This document shows positions 43,652 through 44,349 of a stretch of 44,349 nt of DNA, piece after piece. Each line of letters opens with the position of its first letter. Within the stretch, counting starts at the first letter, position 1. The notes below the pieces were generated by a model. It made no database searches. It was not told the DNA's origin and saw only the letters and a program-made list of their open reading frames with translations. The DNA comes from Pedobacter sp. (GTDB lineage: Bacteria; Bacteroidota; Bacteroidia; Sphingobacteriales; Sphingobacteriaceae), in contig NZ_JAVHXT010000022.1 in assembly GCF_031119335.1 (NCBI RefSeq), positions 1 to 44,349 of the forward strand, written 5' to 3'. A program made the translations under genes and the position numbers.

Positions 43652-43728
43652 CCGTCCCTTTGCGGGGATTGTATATCCACCTTGAACGAAGCCCTACTGC
43701 TTCGATGGGTGTTAACTTAAATAAAGAA

Positions 43729-44346
43729 ATGTCAGGAATTATTGGAAAAAAAGTAGGAATGACCAGTATTTTCGATGCAGAAGGAAGAAACATTCCTTGT
43801 ACTGTAATCGAAGCTGGGCCTTGTGTAGTAACACAAGTTAAAACCGAAGAAAAAGACGGTTACTCGTCAATCCAGTTGGGATTTGATGAGGCAAAAGAAA
43901 AAAACGTAACGCAGCCATTAAAAGGCCATTACGCTAAAGCAAACACAACTCCAAAACGTAAATTGGTAGAGTTCGCTGAGTTTGAAAATGCTTTAAACTT
44001 AGGCGATACAGTTACTGTAGACATCTTCGCTGAAGGTGACTATGTTGATGTTGTGGGAACTTCAAAAGGTAAAGGTTTCCAAGGTGTGGTAAAACGTCAC
44101 GGTTTTGCCGGTGTGGGTGGTCAAACTCACGGTCAGCACAACAGGATGCGTGCACCAGGTTCGTTAGGAGCTTCTTCATGGCCTTCACGTGTATTCAAAG
44201 GAATGCGTATGGCTGGTAGAACAGGTGGTGATAGAGTGAAAGTTCAAAACTTACAAGTATTGAAAGTTTACGCTGAGCAAAACCTAGTAGTAGTTAGTGG
44301 TTCCATTCCAGGAGCTAAAGGTTCTTACGTAATCTTAGATAAGTAA
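43729..44346 (+). CDS. rplC: 50S ribosomal protein L3
   Basis: 205 residues from the ATG at 43729, giving MSGIIGKKVGMTSIFDAEG, the standard Bacteroidota start. The frame is open further upstream, but that part contains the promoter. The L3 signature GFQGVVKRHGFAGVGGQTHG and the loop HNRMRAPGSLGASSWPSRVF that reaches towards the peptidyl-transferase centre are present. L3 is an early assembly protein of the large subunit. Codon use is that of a highly expressed gene, like fusA and rpsJ. It should be followed by rplD and the rest of the S10 cluster beyond the window. Confidence 0.97.
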   Translation: MSGIIGKKVGMTSIFDAEGRNIPCTVIEAGPCVVTQVKTEEKDGYSSIQLGFDEAKEKNVTQPLKGHYAKANTTPKRKLVEFAEFENALNLGDTVTVDIFAEGDYVDVVGTSKGKGFQGVVKRHGFAGVGGQTHGQHNRMRAPGSLGASSWPSRVFKGMRMAGRTGGDRVKVQNLQVLKVYAEQNLVVVSGSIPGAKGSYVILDK

Positions 44347-44349
44347 GCA

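Noticed and set aside
43639..43728. N-terminal extension of L3 by 30 residues from a TTG
   Set aside because: It contains the promoter -7 element, and the conserved L3 N-terminus begins at the ATG at 43729.
2754..43728. Integrated phage or conjugative element as explanation for the split operon
   Set aside because: No integrase, transposase, phage structural, relaxase or conjugation gene and no attachment-site repeats were seen; the tail-fibre-like proteins have signal peptides and no phage context.

Overview
The window is a chromosomal segment of a Bacteroidota bacterium, most likely a Sphingobacteriaceae member close to Pedobacter. The reasons are SusC/SusD proteins, type IX secretion (T9SS) sorting domains, a PorP/SprF protein, promoters of the TTG-N19-TAnnTTTG type, A-rich ribosome-binding regions instead of Shine-Dalgarno boxes, and the sequences of the ribosomal proteins. 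No RNA genes, IS elements or CRISPR arrays were seen.

Both edges are core translation genes. The left edge has the end of rpsG, then fusA and rpsJ. The right edge has rplC. These normally sit together as the str/S10 ribosomal operon. Here about 41 kb of unrelated genes lies between rpsJ and rplC. A strong terminator closes rpsJ and a near-perfect Bacteroidota promoter restarts transcription at rplC, so the operon has been split and re-equipped.

Region 2.9-17.9 kb holds large secreted or surface proteins. There are two small proteins resembling tail-fibre or surface-repeat proteins. A tight four-gene operon follows: an outer-membrane beta-barrel, a 2185-residue giant protein with a TANFOR-like N-terminus and carboxypeptidase-regulatory-like repeats, a fibronectin type III protein and a lipoprotein with IPT/TIG repeats. 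I consider this operon the best candidate for an uncharacterised surface machine.

Region 17.9-22.8 kb has a secreted N-formylglutamate-amidohydrolase-like enzyme on the minus strand. It also has a beta-helix protein with a T9SS type B (gliding-motility) C-terminal domain, followed by its likely PorP/SprF partner.

Region 22.9-35.8 kb is a regulated uptake locus: ECF sigma factor, T9SS type A beta-helix protein, FecR anti-sigma factor, SusC with a signalling (STN) domain, and SusD. Two tandem metzincin-like lipoprotein or secreted metallopeptidases, a second amidohydrolase paralogue and an M14 carboxypeptidase follow. The gene content suggests a peptide- or protein-degrading Sus-like system, not a glycan one.

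Region 36-43.2 kb is mixed: a coiled-coil membrane protein, a prephenate dehydrogenase resembling the fungal Tyr1 type, a class II (cobalamin-dependent) ribonucleotide reductase, a TauE/SafE exporter with its DUF1634 partner, and a small lipoprotein. Intergenic spaces here carry several inverted-repeat elements, including a nested one at 41.2-41.4 kb.
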